From Streptomonospora litoralis (GTDB lineage: Bacteria > Actinomycetota > Actinomycetes > Streptosporangiales > Streptosporangiaceae), in assembly GCF_004323735.1 (NCBI RefSeq), contig NZ_CP036455.1:5017101-5081100 (forward strand): a stretch of 64,000 bases of DNA, read 5' to 3'. The position numbers and the translations under genes are program-made. The notes under the pieces were generated by a model. The model was given only the letters and a program-made list of their open reading frames with translations, was not told the origin of the DNA and made no database searches. How positions within the stretch are numbered: position 1 is the stretch's first letter; each line of letters starts with the position of its first letter. This document shows, one piece after another, positions 52,175 through 61,627 of this stretch.

Positions 52175-53233
52175 ATGACAGATCAGCGGATGCTCACCGG
52201 CGACCGCCCCACCGGGAAACTGCACCTGGGCCACTACGTGGGCAGCATCGCCAACCGGGTCAAACTGCAGCACCAGTACGAGACCTGGCTCATCCTCGCT
52301 GATCTGCACATGCTCACCACCAAGAACGCCCGCAGCGACATCGACGAGATCTCGGGCAACGCCCGCCAGATGGTGCTGGACTCCCTGGCCGCCGGCATCG
52401 AACCCGAACGCGCGACGTTCTACCTGCAGTCGGCCATCCCCGAGATCGGCGAACTCAACACGCTCTTCCAGAACCTGATCACCGTCCCGCGGCTGGAGCG
52501 CATCCCCAGCCTGAAAGACATGGCCAGCGACGCCTCCAAAGAGGAAATGCCCTACGGGCTGCTCGGCTATCCCGTCCTGCAGGCCGCCGACATCCTCTGT
52601 GTTAAGGCCAACGTCGTTCCGGTCGGCAAGGACAACCACGCCCACGTCGAAGTGACCCGGGAGATCGCCCGGCGCTTCAACCACCTCTACGGCGAGACGT
52701 TCCCCGTGCCCGAACTCGTCACCAGCGAGGTCTCGACCCTGGTGGGCACCGACGGCCACGCCAAGGCCAGCAAGTCGCTGGGCAACGTCATCTACCTCGC
52801 CGACAGCGCCGAGGAGGTCCGCACGAAGGTCGCGGCCATGTACACCGACCCCAACCGGGTCCGGGCCGACGTCCCGGGCACCGTCGAGGGCAACCCGGTG
52901 TTCATCTACCACGACGCCTTCAACGACGACCCGGCCCAGGTCGCCGACCTGAAGGAGCGCTACCAGGCGGGCACGGTCGGCGACGTCGAGGTCAAGGACA
53001 AGCTCGCCGCCGCGATCAACCGGTTCCTCGACCCGATCCGCGAGCGCCGCGCCGCCTTCGAGGCCCAGCCCGGCCTCGTCGATCAGATCATCGTCGAGGG
53101 CACCGAGCGCACGCGCCGCGAAGTCCAACAGGTGGTGTTCGAGGTGCGCAAGGCCATGGGGCTGGCCGGGGCCTACAACCAGCTGCGCCGCAAGGCCGAG
53201 CGGGCCCAGAAGAAACCTGCGACTCAGACCTGA
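52175..53233 (+). CDS. trpS: Tryptophan-tRNA ligase, probably accessory copy
   Basis: This 352-aa class I aminoacyl-tRNA synthetase charges tRNA-Trp. The HIGH-like motif is LHLGHYVGS within RMLTGDRPTGKLHLGHYVGS, and the KMSKS-like loop is KASKS in GHAKASKSLGN. Other blocks are PYGLLGYPVLQAADIL and VPVGKDNHAHVE. The GDRPTGKLHLGHY type differs from the SGxQPSGxLxxGNY type of most bacterial housekeeping TrpRS, so this may be a second copy, as found in streptomycetes where one form resists indolmycin. ATG 52175 has AAGGA about 11 nt upstream. It is followed by a divergent-type SerRS. Confidence 0.92.
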   Translation: MTDQRMLTGDRPTGKLHLGHYVGSIANRVKLQHQYETWLILADLHMLTTKNARSDIDEISGNARQMVLDSLAAGIEPERATFYLQSAIPEIGELNTLFQNLITVPRLERIPSLKDMASDASKEEMPYGLLGYPVLQAADILCVKANVVPVGKDNHAHVEVTREIARRFNHLYGETFPVPELVTSEVSTLVGTDGHAKASKSLGNVIYLADSAEEVRTKVAAMYTDPNRVRADVPGTVEGNPVFIYHDAFNDDPAQVADLKERYQAGTVGDVEVKDKLAAAINRFLDPIRERRAAFEAQPGLVDQIIVEGTERTRREVQQVVFEVRKAMGLAGAYNQLRRKAERAQKKPATQT

Positions 53234-53460
53234 CCGGCCGCGTCTTCACGGATCTCCGCTTCCGCAGCTCACGCGTGGCGACGGATGACGGCACCGGGAC
53301 CGCCGATAGCCACTAAAGAAGCCTGTCCTGCCGCAGGGAGGAGACTGTGGCCGATAGGGGCCGATGCGCCGAGTACGTCGGCGATAACGTCGGTGAACCA
53401 CCGCGTTGCCCGTCAACGTAGAGGGGCAGCTATCCATACCGCTGGAGGAGTACCAATCCG

Positions 53461-54753
53461 ATGCATGATGCCCGCGCGCTGATCGACATGGGTGAAGACA
53501 CCGTCCAGAAACTCGCCCGCCGCGGCTACAAGCTGGACCTGTCTGCATTGGAGAGCCTCCAGTCCCGCCGCAACCACAGCATCCACACCGCCGACGAACT
53601 GCGCGCCGAATCCAAACAGGTCGCCAAGCAGGTCGGCGAGACCGCCCGTTCGGGCGGCGATGCCGACGAGCTCAAGGAGCGCGCCCGCAGGCTCAAGGAG
53701 GAGATCCGGGATCTAGAGACCGCCCAGGAAGACCTCGACCGCGAACTGCGCGATTTCCTGCTCCAGATCCCCAACATCCCGCTGGATGCGGCCCCCGAGG
53801 GCGACTCCGAAGACTTCGCCGTCGAACTGCGCAAGGTCGGCACCCCACCGGCCTTCGACTTCGCAGCGAAGGATCACGTCGATCTCGGCGAGGCCATGGG
53901 CATCCTCGACTTCGCCCGGGCCACCAAGCTCTCCGGCCCCCGCTTCAGCGTCGCCCGCGGTATCGGCGCCGCGCTGGAACGCGCCCTGGCCACGCTGTTC
54001 CTGGACATCCACACTCGCCGCCACGACTACACCGAATACAGCGTCCCCTATTTGGTCACGGCGCAGACCATGACCGGCACGGGCCAGCTGCCCAAATTCG
54101 AAGAGGACCTGTTCAAGACCGGTGTCGCCGAGCGGGACCTCTACCTGGTCCCCACCGCCGAGGTGCCGCTGACCAACCTGTTCGCCGAAGAGATCATCGC
54201 GCCTAAGGACCTGCCGCTGGCCCTGACCGCCCACACCCCCTGCTTCCGCTCCGAAGCCGGCTCATACGGCCGCGACACCCGCGGCATCCTGCGCCAGCAC
54301 CAGTTCTCCAAGGTCGAGATGGTGCGCATCTGCGCGGCCGAGGAATCCCAGACGGAGATGGCGCTCATGGTCGGCCACGCCGAGGCCTGCCTGAAGGAGC
54401 TGGGCCTGGCCTACCGGGTGGTTGAGCTGGCCGCCGGCGACATGGGTTTCTCCGCCCAGCTCACCCACGACGTCGAGGTGTGGCTGCCCAGCCAGGGCAC
54501 CTACCGCGAGATCTCCTCGGTCTCCGACTGCGGCACCTTCCAGGCCCGCCGCGCCGGCATCCGCACCCGCGGCGCCGACGGCAAAACCACCCCGGTGGCC
54601 ACCCTGAACGGCTCCGGGCTGCCCATCGGCCGCACCCTCGCTGCCCTGTTGGAGCAGAACCAGCAGGCCGACGGCTCGGTGGCACTGCCCGAGGCACTCG
54701 TCCCCTATCTCGGATTCCGCCGCATCGCGGCGGATGGCGCCCCCCAGGAGTAG
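53461..54753 (+). CDS. serS: Serine-tRNA ligase, probably accessory copy
   Basis: This 430-aa class II synthetase has an N-terminal coiled-coil arm (residues about 25-105, with DELRAESKQVAKQVGETARSG and RRLKEEIRDLETAQ). Motif 2 has TPCFRSEAGSYGRDTRGILR followed by QHQFSKVEM, and motif 3 is LNGSGLPIGRTLAALLE. The start MHDARALIDMGEDTVQKLARRG differs from the MIDLRxLRxxP start of housekeeping SerRS, so it is likely a paralog. Second SerRS genes serve as self-resistance to seryl-tRNA synthetase inhibitors or supply seryl-tRNA to biosynthesis. ATG 53461 has GGAGGAG upstream with a long 11-nt spacer. It lies 227 nt after trpS. From 54754 to 55000 no gene is supported. Confidence 0.93.
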   Translation: MHDARALIDMGEDTVQKLARRGYKLDLSALESLQSRRNHSIHTADELRAESKQVAKQVGETARSGGDADELKERARRLKEEIRDLETAQEDLDRELRDFLLQIPNIPLDAAPEGDSEDFAVELRKVGTPPAFDFAAKDHVDLGEAMGILDFARATKLSGPRFSVARGIGAALERALATLFLDIHTRRHDYTEYSVPYLVTAQTMTGTGQLPKFEEDLFKTGVAERDLYLVPTAEVPLTNLFAEEIIAPKDLPLALTAHTPCFRSEAGSYGRDTRGILRQHQFSKVEMVRICAAEESQTEMALMVGHAEACLKELGLAYRVVELAAGDMGFSAQLTHDVEVWLPSQGTYREISSVSDCGTFQARRAGIRTRGADGKTTPVATLNGSGLPIGRTLAALLEQNQQADGSVALPEALVPYLGFRRIAADGAPQE

Positions 54754-55000
54754 CCACGTGCTCGTCGGCGTCTGCGACTTCCCCGGCACCTACGCCTTCC
54801 CGCCCCACGGCGCCGACGAGCACCTGGTGGGCCGAGCGGTTCGCGCGGGGGCAAACCCTCGTACGCGTGTGTCCGGCTCATTGTCGTCGAATGCGGTGGC
54901 CGACCGTCGCGGGCGCGAAAGACCCGAGTGACACCTGTGTTCCACGGCCACCGAGAGGTATCGGGGCCGTAGGCCATGTGTCAGCCTCCGGGCGGCTGGC

Positions 55001-55786
55001 CTATGGATGGACACGTTCGTAGAGAAGCTCCTCCACCTGCCACATCTCACGCTCCACGGCCTCGGTGAGGTTGGCGTCGTCGAAGAAGACGCCGAACTCG
55101 ACGTTGTTGTGTTCGGCGCTCCACGAGAGGTTCGCGCTGGTGACGAGCAGGAACCGGTGATCGACCGCGAGGAACTTGGCGTGGTTGCGGACATAGCCGC
55201 CGTCGAACTCCGTGGTGCGCAGCACCGTGCCAGGGTTCAAATGGGCCGCGACTTCGTTCGTGGTCGGAGACCAACGGTTCGGCGCCTGATCGGCCGCACG
55301 AGCATCGAGGTAGACCCGCACCGTGACCTCCGGTCGGCGTGCGGCGTCTCGTAGCGCGCCCCACAGGCCGGAGGACCGTTGGAAGTTGTAGGTCGAGCAG
55401 GTGACAGAGCGTCGGGCCCCTTCCACCATGTGCACCACGGACCTGGTCAACGGGCCGCTCTTGGCCAGGTGACCGGGCATAGTCCAGATCGGGTTCGCGG
55501 CCGTGGGGGCAGCGCGGGCGCCTTCCACCGCGCGCAGTACCGCCACGGCCGATCGCCGATCCGCCGGTCCGAAGCCGGCGGGGGCCAGTAGGGCTCGCAC
55601 CTCGGCCCGGCGTCCCCCGGACAGAGCGCGCAGCGCCGCGGTCAGGGTCTGGCCGTCGTCCAAGCGGTCGGCCAGCGCGCGGGCCTCGGTTCCCGACAGC
55701 AGCGTCCCGAGCTGGTGCGCTGCCGCGGGGTCGAGAGAGGGGAAGGGCTCGTGGGTGGGGCTATTCGGGGGATGGGAAGAAGCCAA
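55001..55786 (-). CDS. drmC: DISARM phospholipase D-like protein DrmC
   Basis: This 261-aa PLD-superfamily protein has an HKD-type motif NHAKFLAVD followed by LVTSANLSWSAEHNNVEFGVFF. The N-terminal half is helical with ALADRLDDGQTLTAALRAL. It is the last gene of a drmMI-drmA-drmB-drmC set and overlaps drmB by 26 nt. A TTG start at 55786 with GGGAG 6 nt upstream is the best supported. In the characterised DISARM system DrmC was reported to be dispensable for protection, so its role may be auxiliary, for example nucleic-acid cleavage; this is from memory of the family. Confidence 0.88.
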   Translation of the reverse strand: MASSHPPNSPTHEPFPSLDPAAAHQLGTLLSGTEARALADRLDDGQTLTAALRALSGGRRAEVRALLAPAGFGPADRRSAVAVLRAVEGARAAPTAANPIWTMPGHLAKSGPLTRSVVHMVEGARRSVTCSTYNFQRSSGLWGALRDAARRPEVTVRVYLDARAADQAPNRWSPTTNEVAAHLNPGTVLRTTEFDGGYVRNHAKFLAVDHRFLLVTSANLSWSAEHNNVEFGVFFDDANLTEAVEREMWQVEELLYERVHP

Positions 55787-57830
55787 GGTCGCTCCCGGGC
55801 AGGTTGATCAGGAATCTCCGATCGAGGAAGCGATTGGCGCGCTCGCACGAGGTCTCCGAGGCCATCGCGCAGCAGTGGCAGGCGGCGCCGTGCAAGAAGT
55901 CCTCCGGGTCCTGCGGCGTGCGCATGGCGCAGATCGGGTCGGAGGGGCAGCGGGTCGCACGTCGCAGGGCGGCGTTGAGCACCCGCTCCAGGCGGTCGGG
56001 CTCACTGAGCTGCACCAGCCCGCCGAGGGTGCCGTCGCTGTCGGAGGCGGTGGTGCACACCAGAAGCCCTGCCGCCGGGTCGCGTCCCTCGTCCTCTGGC
56101 CAGGCATAGATCCGCTCGCTGAGACTGGCGGCGTTGTACCCGCAGGTCATGGCCATCTCTCGGATCAGCACGTGAGCCAGGGTGTGCACCAGCCAGTAGC
56201 GCGGCGCTTTCAGCCGGGTCTCGGGATCCACGCGCGCGGCGGTCTCGGAGAATCGGCGGTAGAAGTTGCGGGTGTGGGACTTGCGGTGGGCCCGCCACAG
56301 CTTCGAGTCGCGGACACGCTCCTCCCACGCGGCCACGGTCGGCTCGTCGAGCTTGAGGAAGATGCCTTCGCCGCGGTCCTCGGTGGCCACGGTCCATTCC
56401 GGGCGGGTGCGAGTCAGCGGGACCAGTCGCTGGGGCAGGTCTCCCACCCGGTCCATGTCGTCGATGCGGGTGAATCCGAGGAGCGCGTTGACCTTGCGCA
56501 GGGATTCCACGGCCAGCACCTGGGAGATGGAGGCAGGCAGGTCCTCTCCCCGTTCGCGCGGGGACAGCACCAGGCCGCTGGCGTCGTCGGTGTGGTGTTG
56601 GCCGATCGGTTCGTACTGCAGATAGCGCCATTCCGGCACGAGCAGGTCCACCGGGTCCCACTCCCGGATGCGCTTCTCCTGGTCCTCGGCGGAGGTCTCG
56701 GGCTGCAGCGCCGCATCGACACTCTCGCGCAGCTCCTCATCCGAGAGTTCGTCGACGTCGAAGGCGATTCCCTGCTTGCCCCGCAGCACATCGCGCAGGA
56801 TCTCGGGGTCGTCCCGATACTTGGCGAGGCGCTCGCCGAGGACGCGCCGGATCTGGTCGGCGCGATCACCGGCCCGTTCTTCCGCGGATTCGGGCATGAC
56901 GATCACCGACTGGGTCGCCGGAAACCACAGGTTGGAGGCGCCGATGAGCATCAGATACGTCTGGGCCCGGCAGCCGCCCGGATCGAACGCATCCAGGTGC
57001 GGGTGCCGCCCCCGACACCGCGGCAGCTTGGTGCGCCCCACCTCGCCCTGGGCCTCGTTCATCGGGCGCCGCAGCCCACAAGAGGCACACTCGACGGTCG
57101 CAGCGGCGACCCACCCGGACGTGTGATCCACCATCTTCAGGGCCGGGAACTCCGCCTCGGAGCATGACCGACCGCGGTGCACCCACACCTCGTAGGGGAA
57201 CTCGTCGACGTGTCCGTCGGGGCAAGCCAGCAGGTAGCGCGCGGGCACTGCGCTGCGCCGGGCGGCCCTGGCGGAGCGGCTCCTCTTTCCGCCGCGGGCG
57301 GTCGTGGCGCGACGCCCCGGGCACTTCTCGTGTTCGAAGGTGGCCAGGTCGGTGCGGTAAGGGTGAGTGTTGCGGTACTGGAACTGCGCGAGGCCGCCGA
57401 GCATGTCGCAGCCGGTACAGCGCAGCCACTGTGGGAAGACCCGGGCCGGCACGCCCAGGTCGCTGCCCTCCACCGACAGGCTGGCCTTCTTCGGTTGCCA
57501 CGGGAACGGCCGCAACTGAACGTCGGGCGAGCGCAGCAACATCCGCACCGCGTCGCGCAACCGGGGCGCGTGGATCTCGGGGATGCCGTCGCGGCGGCGC
57601 CAGATCCGGTCCCACTCGTCCAGGCCGCAGGGCATGACGGTGAATTGCGGCAGATCCATGATCGCGCCGGGACCGTAGGTGTAGAGCAGCGACGACGGCC
57701 GCCCCGAGCCCACCTTGGCCCGGTTGTGCTTGGTGCCCTGCTTGGCCTCTTCCTCGATGTCGCCGAGCGGGTCCACCTGCTGGGAGGCGTCGTAGGCGAA
57801 CCGGAGGGGCGGGGTCGGTTCTGCGGTCAC
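55761..57830 (-). CDS. drmB: DISARM DUF1998-domain protein DrmB
   Basis: This 689-aa protein opens with GSGRPSSLLYTYGPGAIMDLPQFTVM, which is characteristic of DrmB. It has several Cys pairs that look like zinc sites (RCTGCD, VECASCG) and ends in the DUF1998 domain with LVHTLAHVLIREMAMTCGYNAASLSERIY, CPSDPICAM and AACHCCAMASETSCERANRFLDR. DrmB binds the helicase DrmA; together they recognise DNA ends or 5' overhangs and block phage replication. GTG 57830 has AGGAGG 5 nt upstream and overlaps the drmA stop by 4 nt (GTGA). The gene is fully open and of typical length. Confidence 0.93.
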   Translation of the reverse strand: MTAEPTPPLRFAYDASQQVDPLGDIEEEAKQGTKHNRAKVGSGRPSSLLYTYGPGAIMDLPQFTVMPCGLDEWDRIWRRRDGIPEIHAPRLRDAVRMLLRSPDVQLRPFPWQPKKASLSVEGSDLGVPARVFPQWLRCTGCDMLGGLAQFQYRNTHPYRTDLATFEHEKCPGRRATTARGGKRSRSARAARRSAVPARYLLACPDGHVDEFPYEVWVHRGRSCSEAEFPALKMVDHTSGWVAAATVECASCGLRRPMNEAQGEVGRTKLPRCRGRHPHLDAFDPGGCRAQTYLMLIGASNLWFPATQSVIVMPESAEERAGDRADQIRRVLGERLAKYRDDPEILRDVLRGKQGIAFDVDELSDEELRESVDAALQPETSAEDQEKRIREWDPVDLLVPEWRYLQYEPIGQHHTDDASGLVLSPRERGEDLPASISQVLAVESLRKVNALLGFTRIDDMDRVGDLPQRLVPLTRTRPEWTVATEDRGEGIFLKLDEPTVAAWEERVRDSKLWRAHRKSHTRNFYRRFSETAARVDPETRLKAPRYWLVHTLAHVLIREMAMTCGYNAASLSERIYAWPEDEGRDPAAGLLVCTTASDSDGTLGGLVQLSEPDRLERVLNAALRRATRCPSDPICAMRTPQDPEDFLHGAACHCCAMASETSCERANRFLDRRFLINLPGSDLGFFPSPE

Positions 57831-60800
57831 GATTCCTCCTCGGCCTCGGGCAGCTCCCACTGTGGTGTTCCCGGCGGCTCACGGTAGACGAGGCGTTCGG
57901 CGATCGGGCTCACCAGCAGGTTGATCTCCGGCTGCACCTCGCGCATGGAGTTGGCCACCGTGAACGGAGGCGCGTCCCGACTTCCGGCCGCGGCGCGGGC
58001 GTTTTCGGCGCTGATCATCAGCGGCCCGTATCGGGACTCGTCGGGAAGTCGCTCATAGACCAGCGTCTTGCGCAGTCCGGCAAGGTCGCCGCGTCGCTTG
58101 ATCCACTGGTCCAGGCGGTTATGCAGGCGCTGACGGGCGCGCTGGGCGGTGTGCTCGGCGCGATCGGCCGGTGCGGCCCGGGCGATCCGGTGCACCAGGG
58201 TGTCGATCAACTCGGCTGCGAACTCCCGTTCGGTCTCGATGCGTCCGGCGCCGTCTTCCGGCGATAGTCCTGCGGGCTGCTCGGCCTGCAGGACCCGAGC
58301 TGCGCTGACCAGAACCCCGTCCAGGCCGCGCTCCATCGCGGTCTCGGAGAACGGGGTCACCGACAGGGCCTCGACGCGGGCGTAGAAGGTCTCGTGGTAG
58401 TGGCGGAATTGCTCGAAATGCGCCAGATCGCGGGGGCGAGCCCAGTTGCCGAGGGTGACCACCAGGCCGGGACGCTCGCCGTCGCGGCCGACGCGCGAGG
58501 TGGCCTGGATGTATTCAGCGGTGTTCTTGGGTTGGCCCACCACCAGCATCAGCCCGAGCCGGCTGACGTCCACCCCCACCTGGAGCATGGAGGTCGCAAG
58601 GATCGCATCGAAGGGATTGTCCTGCCGACCTCGTGTGCGGGACTGCGGTCGCCCGGCATCCGCAGCTTGGGCGCGATCCCTTTTCGCGGCGGTGGAATCG
58701 ATCGCCGGGTCGAACCGCACCGCCATGTGGTCCAGGGTGGCGGTGATGTCGGAGTTGGACACTCGCGAGGTCAGTTCGGCGGTGTGCAGGGCGCCGAAGT
58801 CGGTGCCGGTGCGGCGTGGCAGCTTCGACCAGGGCCGTCCCTTGGCGAGCGTGGTCTGCACGTCATCGCCGAGGAATCGGGCCATGCCGGCCAACTCTCG
58901 GGTGGCGCTGAAATAGCCCACGAGGGACATGTACGGGTCGGCGGCCACCCCGGAGGAATCCAGGAGCAGCTGGCCGGAGGCCATGAGGACTTCGGCGATC
59001 CGGATCTCAGCGGTGGTCAGCCGCACGCCGGTGGTGCTGATACCGACGTAGCGGCGGCCGGGCGACTGCGCAGAGACCGGGACCTCCTTGGCGAAGAAGG
59101 TGCGCCCGGCATCCAGCACTTGGGGCGGGAAGATGGTGAGGTCTCGCCCGTAGAGGGACCGCACCTGTTCGGCGGCGTTGCGCGCGGTCGCGGTGGAGGC
59201 CACCAGGAGCGGTCGCACCGGTCGGCCATCGGGGGCACGCCAGGAGCACAGGACGTCGATCGCGGCCTCGAACAACCCAACCGTGGTGCCCAGGGCTCCG
59301 GTGATCAGGTGCAGTTCGTCCTGGATGATCAAGTCCGGCGGGCGCAGCCGCGGACTGGAATGAACGGCCGCGGCGGGCATCCCGTTTTTCGCCGGATGCT
59401 TGCTGCCGTCCTGCACAGCGCAGTGCCGGTAGTCGGGGTGCACGTAGCCGTGTCGATCGCAGCGTTGGGACACGCGGCCGAACAGGGCGGCGGCCTCCCC
59501 CTCGCGGGCCAGGCGGGCGAACTTGTCTACAGTCGCGATGACGAACGCCGGGGCGAGCCGGTAGATCTCCTCGTCCACGGCGAGCACGGGCAGACCCTCG
59601 CCGGCGGACCCGCCTTCGGAGAAGGGGCATTCGGCCAACTCGTCGCCGCAGAAGACCCGCACACGACGTAGGGCGTCATCGCCGCGCACGTTGCTTCCGG
59701 TGATCGGGGTGCCGCACCACGGGCAGCGCTTGAACTGCAGCACGGTCAGCCGGTGGCCGCGCCCTTGGTTGGCTTTGGCCAACTGCTCGTGGGCTTCTTC
59801 GTAACGCTTCGGGCTGACGTCGGTGCCCACCCACAGCCCGATCCGGAACGGCTCGGTCCCCCAGGTCGCCGGGTCCTTGGCGCGTTCCAGTTCCGCGGCG
59901 CACACCAGCGCGGTGGCGCGCTGGAACTGCTGGGAGGTCAACAGCCGCAGTGTGTAGCGCATCAGCACCGCGACACCCGCGCCACCGTCGAGCGGCCCAT
60001 CCGGGCTGGCCAGCACACCCTGGCGTCGGCGCACCGCGAAGGCGTAAGCGGCGAGCCCCAGGTAGGCCTCGGTCTTGCCGCCGCCGGTGGGGAAGAACAG
60101 CGACTGCGCCTTGGCCAGGTCGCCGGAACGCTGCGGCGCGGCGGGATCGGTGAGCATCGGCAGCTGCATGAGGATGAAGGCGAGCTGGAAGGTGCGCCAC
60201 GAATGGGCGCGGCTCCCCTTGTCGTCCAGCACGATGGTACGGGCGCGTCCGGCGTCCACCTGCGGGTTCTGGGCGCGATACTCCGCGACCTGGGTCTGGA
60301 TACGCTGGTCGGCCATCACCCGGTTCATGAACCGGAAGCAGCGCAGCGCCTCCTCGTCGGCCAGCAGATGCTCCAGCCCTTCGGCGAGCTGGTGCTGTAC
60401 CCGGCGCGCCTCGGTGACCGCGTCTTCGGCTTCCGAACGCAGGTGCTCCGGCAGTTCCGCGGCTCGGAGCTGCTCGCCGTCCAGCCAATCGCGGTAGCCG
60501 TGCACGATCGGCTCCAACCCCGCCTCCAGCTGACCGCGATCGGCATCGGCGAGCCGGATCATATCGAGCAGAGCGGCGTCGATCTCCTCCGCGGCGGTCT
60601 GCGGAGTCTCACAGGTCGGCAGCCAGGTGGTCCACACACGGCGGGCCCGGCGGGTGCCCTCGGCCTCTTCCCAGTCCACCGAGCAGGTGCGTCCGATGGC
60701 GAACTCCAGCGTGTCCCGGTACTGCAGATTCAATCGCCGGAGCTCGTCGTCACTCTCCTCCTGGGGATCGGTGACCACATCGGTGACCGGGAGGAAGGCC

Positions 60801-61627
60801 GCATCGTACTCGGCCTCGACTGCCACCTCGGTCTGATAAAGCCAGGCCTCTACCGGGATCTTTCGCGGGGTTTCCCGGTCGTTGCACAACGCCACCTCGA
60901 TCAGCCGGCGCCCGCGCGGCTCGTCGTCGTGGCGGTCCACCCGCAGCACCACCTCGTCCTTGAGCGGAAACGCGGCAGTGCTACCGGGCACAAGGTCGGC
61001 GATCGGGACCGTGACCGCGGCCTCGACCGGGGTGCGCTGGTAGCGACGCTTGCGGGATGCGGCACTGTGCTCGCCGTCGTCCTCCACACGCTGGTAGACA
61101 CCCCACGAGGCGGTTACGGTCACGGCGTCCAGGTCAAAGGGAATCTGGAAACGCAATCCCATGGACGCCGGGATCATAAGGCCGCGTTGCTGAGGCTGGT
61201 CCTCGGCGGCCGCACCGTCGCTGTCGCCGTCGGGCTCGGCGCTGCTGTCCTCAACGGGCGCCACCGGCACGCCGCGGCCGCTCTCGGCCGCGGTCGCATC
61301 GCCGATGTCAGCGCCGGGGCCGATTTCCGCCGAGTCGGGTGGGGCGTCGGCCGCTTCGCCGTCCTGCGGATCTTCCGCACTGTGGGCCAACCGGACCGGG
61401 GCGATACGGCCGATCATGTAAGCGGCGTCCGGCGCCCCCTCCAGCACCTCGTGTGACCCTCCGGCCGGGCCGAGCAGTTCGCGCCCCAGGATGTCGGCCA
61501 GGTTCTCCCGCGCGGTCCAGGATCGGTCGTCGGGTTCGTAAGTGAGCCGGTAGGGCTCGCGGCCGCCAGGGCTGGAGTTGGGGGCGTCTCCCGGGTTGCG
61601 AGGGGGTTGGGGGGCAGGCGTGGTCAT
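57827..61627 (-). CDS. drmA: DISARM helicase DrmA
   Basis: This 1266-aa SF2 helicase has Walker A FFPTGGGKTEAYLG near residue 515, the DEAH-type box IIQDELHLITG near residue 770 and the helicase C-terminal motif QVGVDVSRLGLMLVVGQP with IQATSRVGRDGERPG near 1010-1040. The N-terminal 500 residues hold family-specific domains and an acidic, Ala-rich linker (about 85-145). A CPWCG zinc pair lies near residue 640. DrmA uses ATP to move on DNA and, with DrmB, forms the core of DISARM. It overlaps drmMI by 4 nt (ATGA) and drmB by 4 nt, so the set is one operon. Confidence 0.94.
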   Translation of the reverse strand: MTTPAPQPPRNPGDAPNSSPGGREPYRLTYEPDDRSWTARENLADILGRELLGPAGGSHEVLEGAPDAAYMIGRIAPVRLAHSAEDPQDGEAADAPPDSAEIGPGADIGDATAAESGRGVPVAPVEDSSAEPDGDSDGAAAEDQPQQRGLMIPASMGLRFQIPFDLDAVTVTASWGVYQRVEDDGEHSAASRKRRYQRTPVEAAVTVPIADLVPGSTAAFPLKDEVVLRVDRHDDEPRGRRLIEVALCNDRETPRKIPVEAWLYQTEVAVEAEYDAAFLPVTDVVTDPQEESDDELRRLNLQYRDTLEFAIGRTCSVDWEEAEGTRRARRVWTTWLPTCETPQTAAEEIDAALLDMIRLADADRGQLEAGLEPIVHGYRDWLDGEQLRAAELPEHLRSEAEDAVTEARRVQHQLAEGLEHLLADEEALRCFRFMNRVMADQRIQTQVAEYRAQNPQVDAGRARTIVLDDKGSRAHSWRTFQLAFILMQLPMLTDPAAPQRSGDLAKAQSLFFPTGGGKTEAYLGLAAYAFAVRRRQGVLASPDGPLDGGAGVAVLMRYTLRLLTSQQFQRATALVCAAELERAKDPATWGTEPFRIGLWVGTDVSPKRYEEAHEQLAKANQGRGHRLTVLQFKRCPWCGTPITGSNVRGDDALRRVRVFCGDELAECPFSEGGSAGEGLPVLAVDEEIYRLAPAFVIATVDKFARLAREGEAAALFGRVSQRCDRHGYVHPDYRHCAVQDGSKHPAKNGMPAAAVHSSPRLRPPDLIIQDELHLITGALGTTVGLFEAAIDVLCSWRAPDGRPVRPLLVASTATARNAAEQVRSLYGRDLTIFPPQVLDAGRTFFAKEVPVSAQSPGRRYVGISTTGVRLTTAEIRIAEVLMASGQLLLDSSGVAADPYMSLVGYFSATRELAGMARFLGDDVQTTLAKGRPWSKLPRRTGTDFGALHTAELTSRVSNSDITATLDHMAVRFDPAIDSTAAKRDRAQAADAGRPQSRTRGRQDNPFDAILATSMLQVGVDVSRLGLMLVVGQPKNTAEYIQATSRVGRDGERPGLVVTLGNWARPRDLAHFEQFRHYHETFYARVEALSVTPFSETAMERGLDGVLVSAARVLQAEQPAGLSPEDGAGRIETEREFAAELIDTLVHRIARAAPADRAEHTAQRARQRLHNRLDQWIKRRGDLAGLRKTLVYERLPDESRYGPLMISAENARAAAGSRDAPPFTVANSMREVQPEINLLVSPIAERLVYREPPGTPQWELPEAEEES

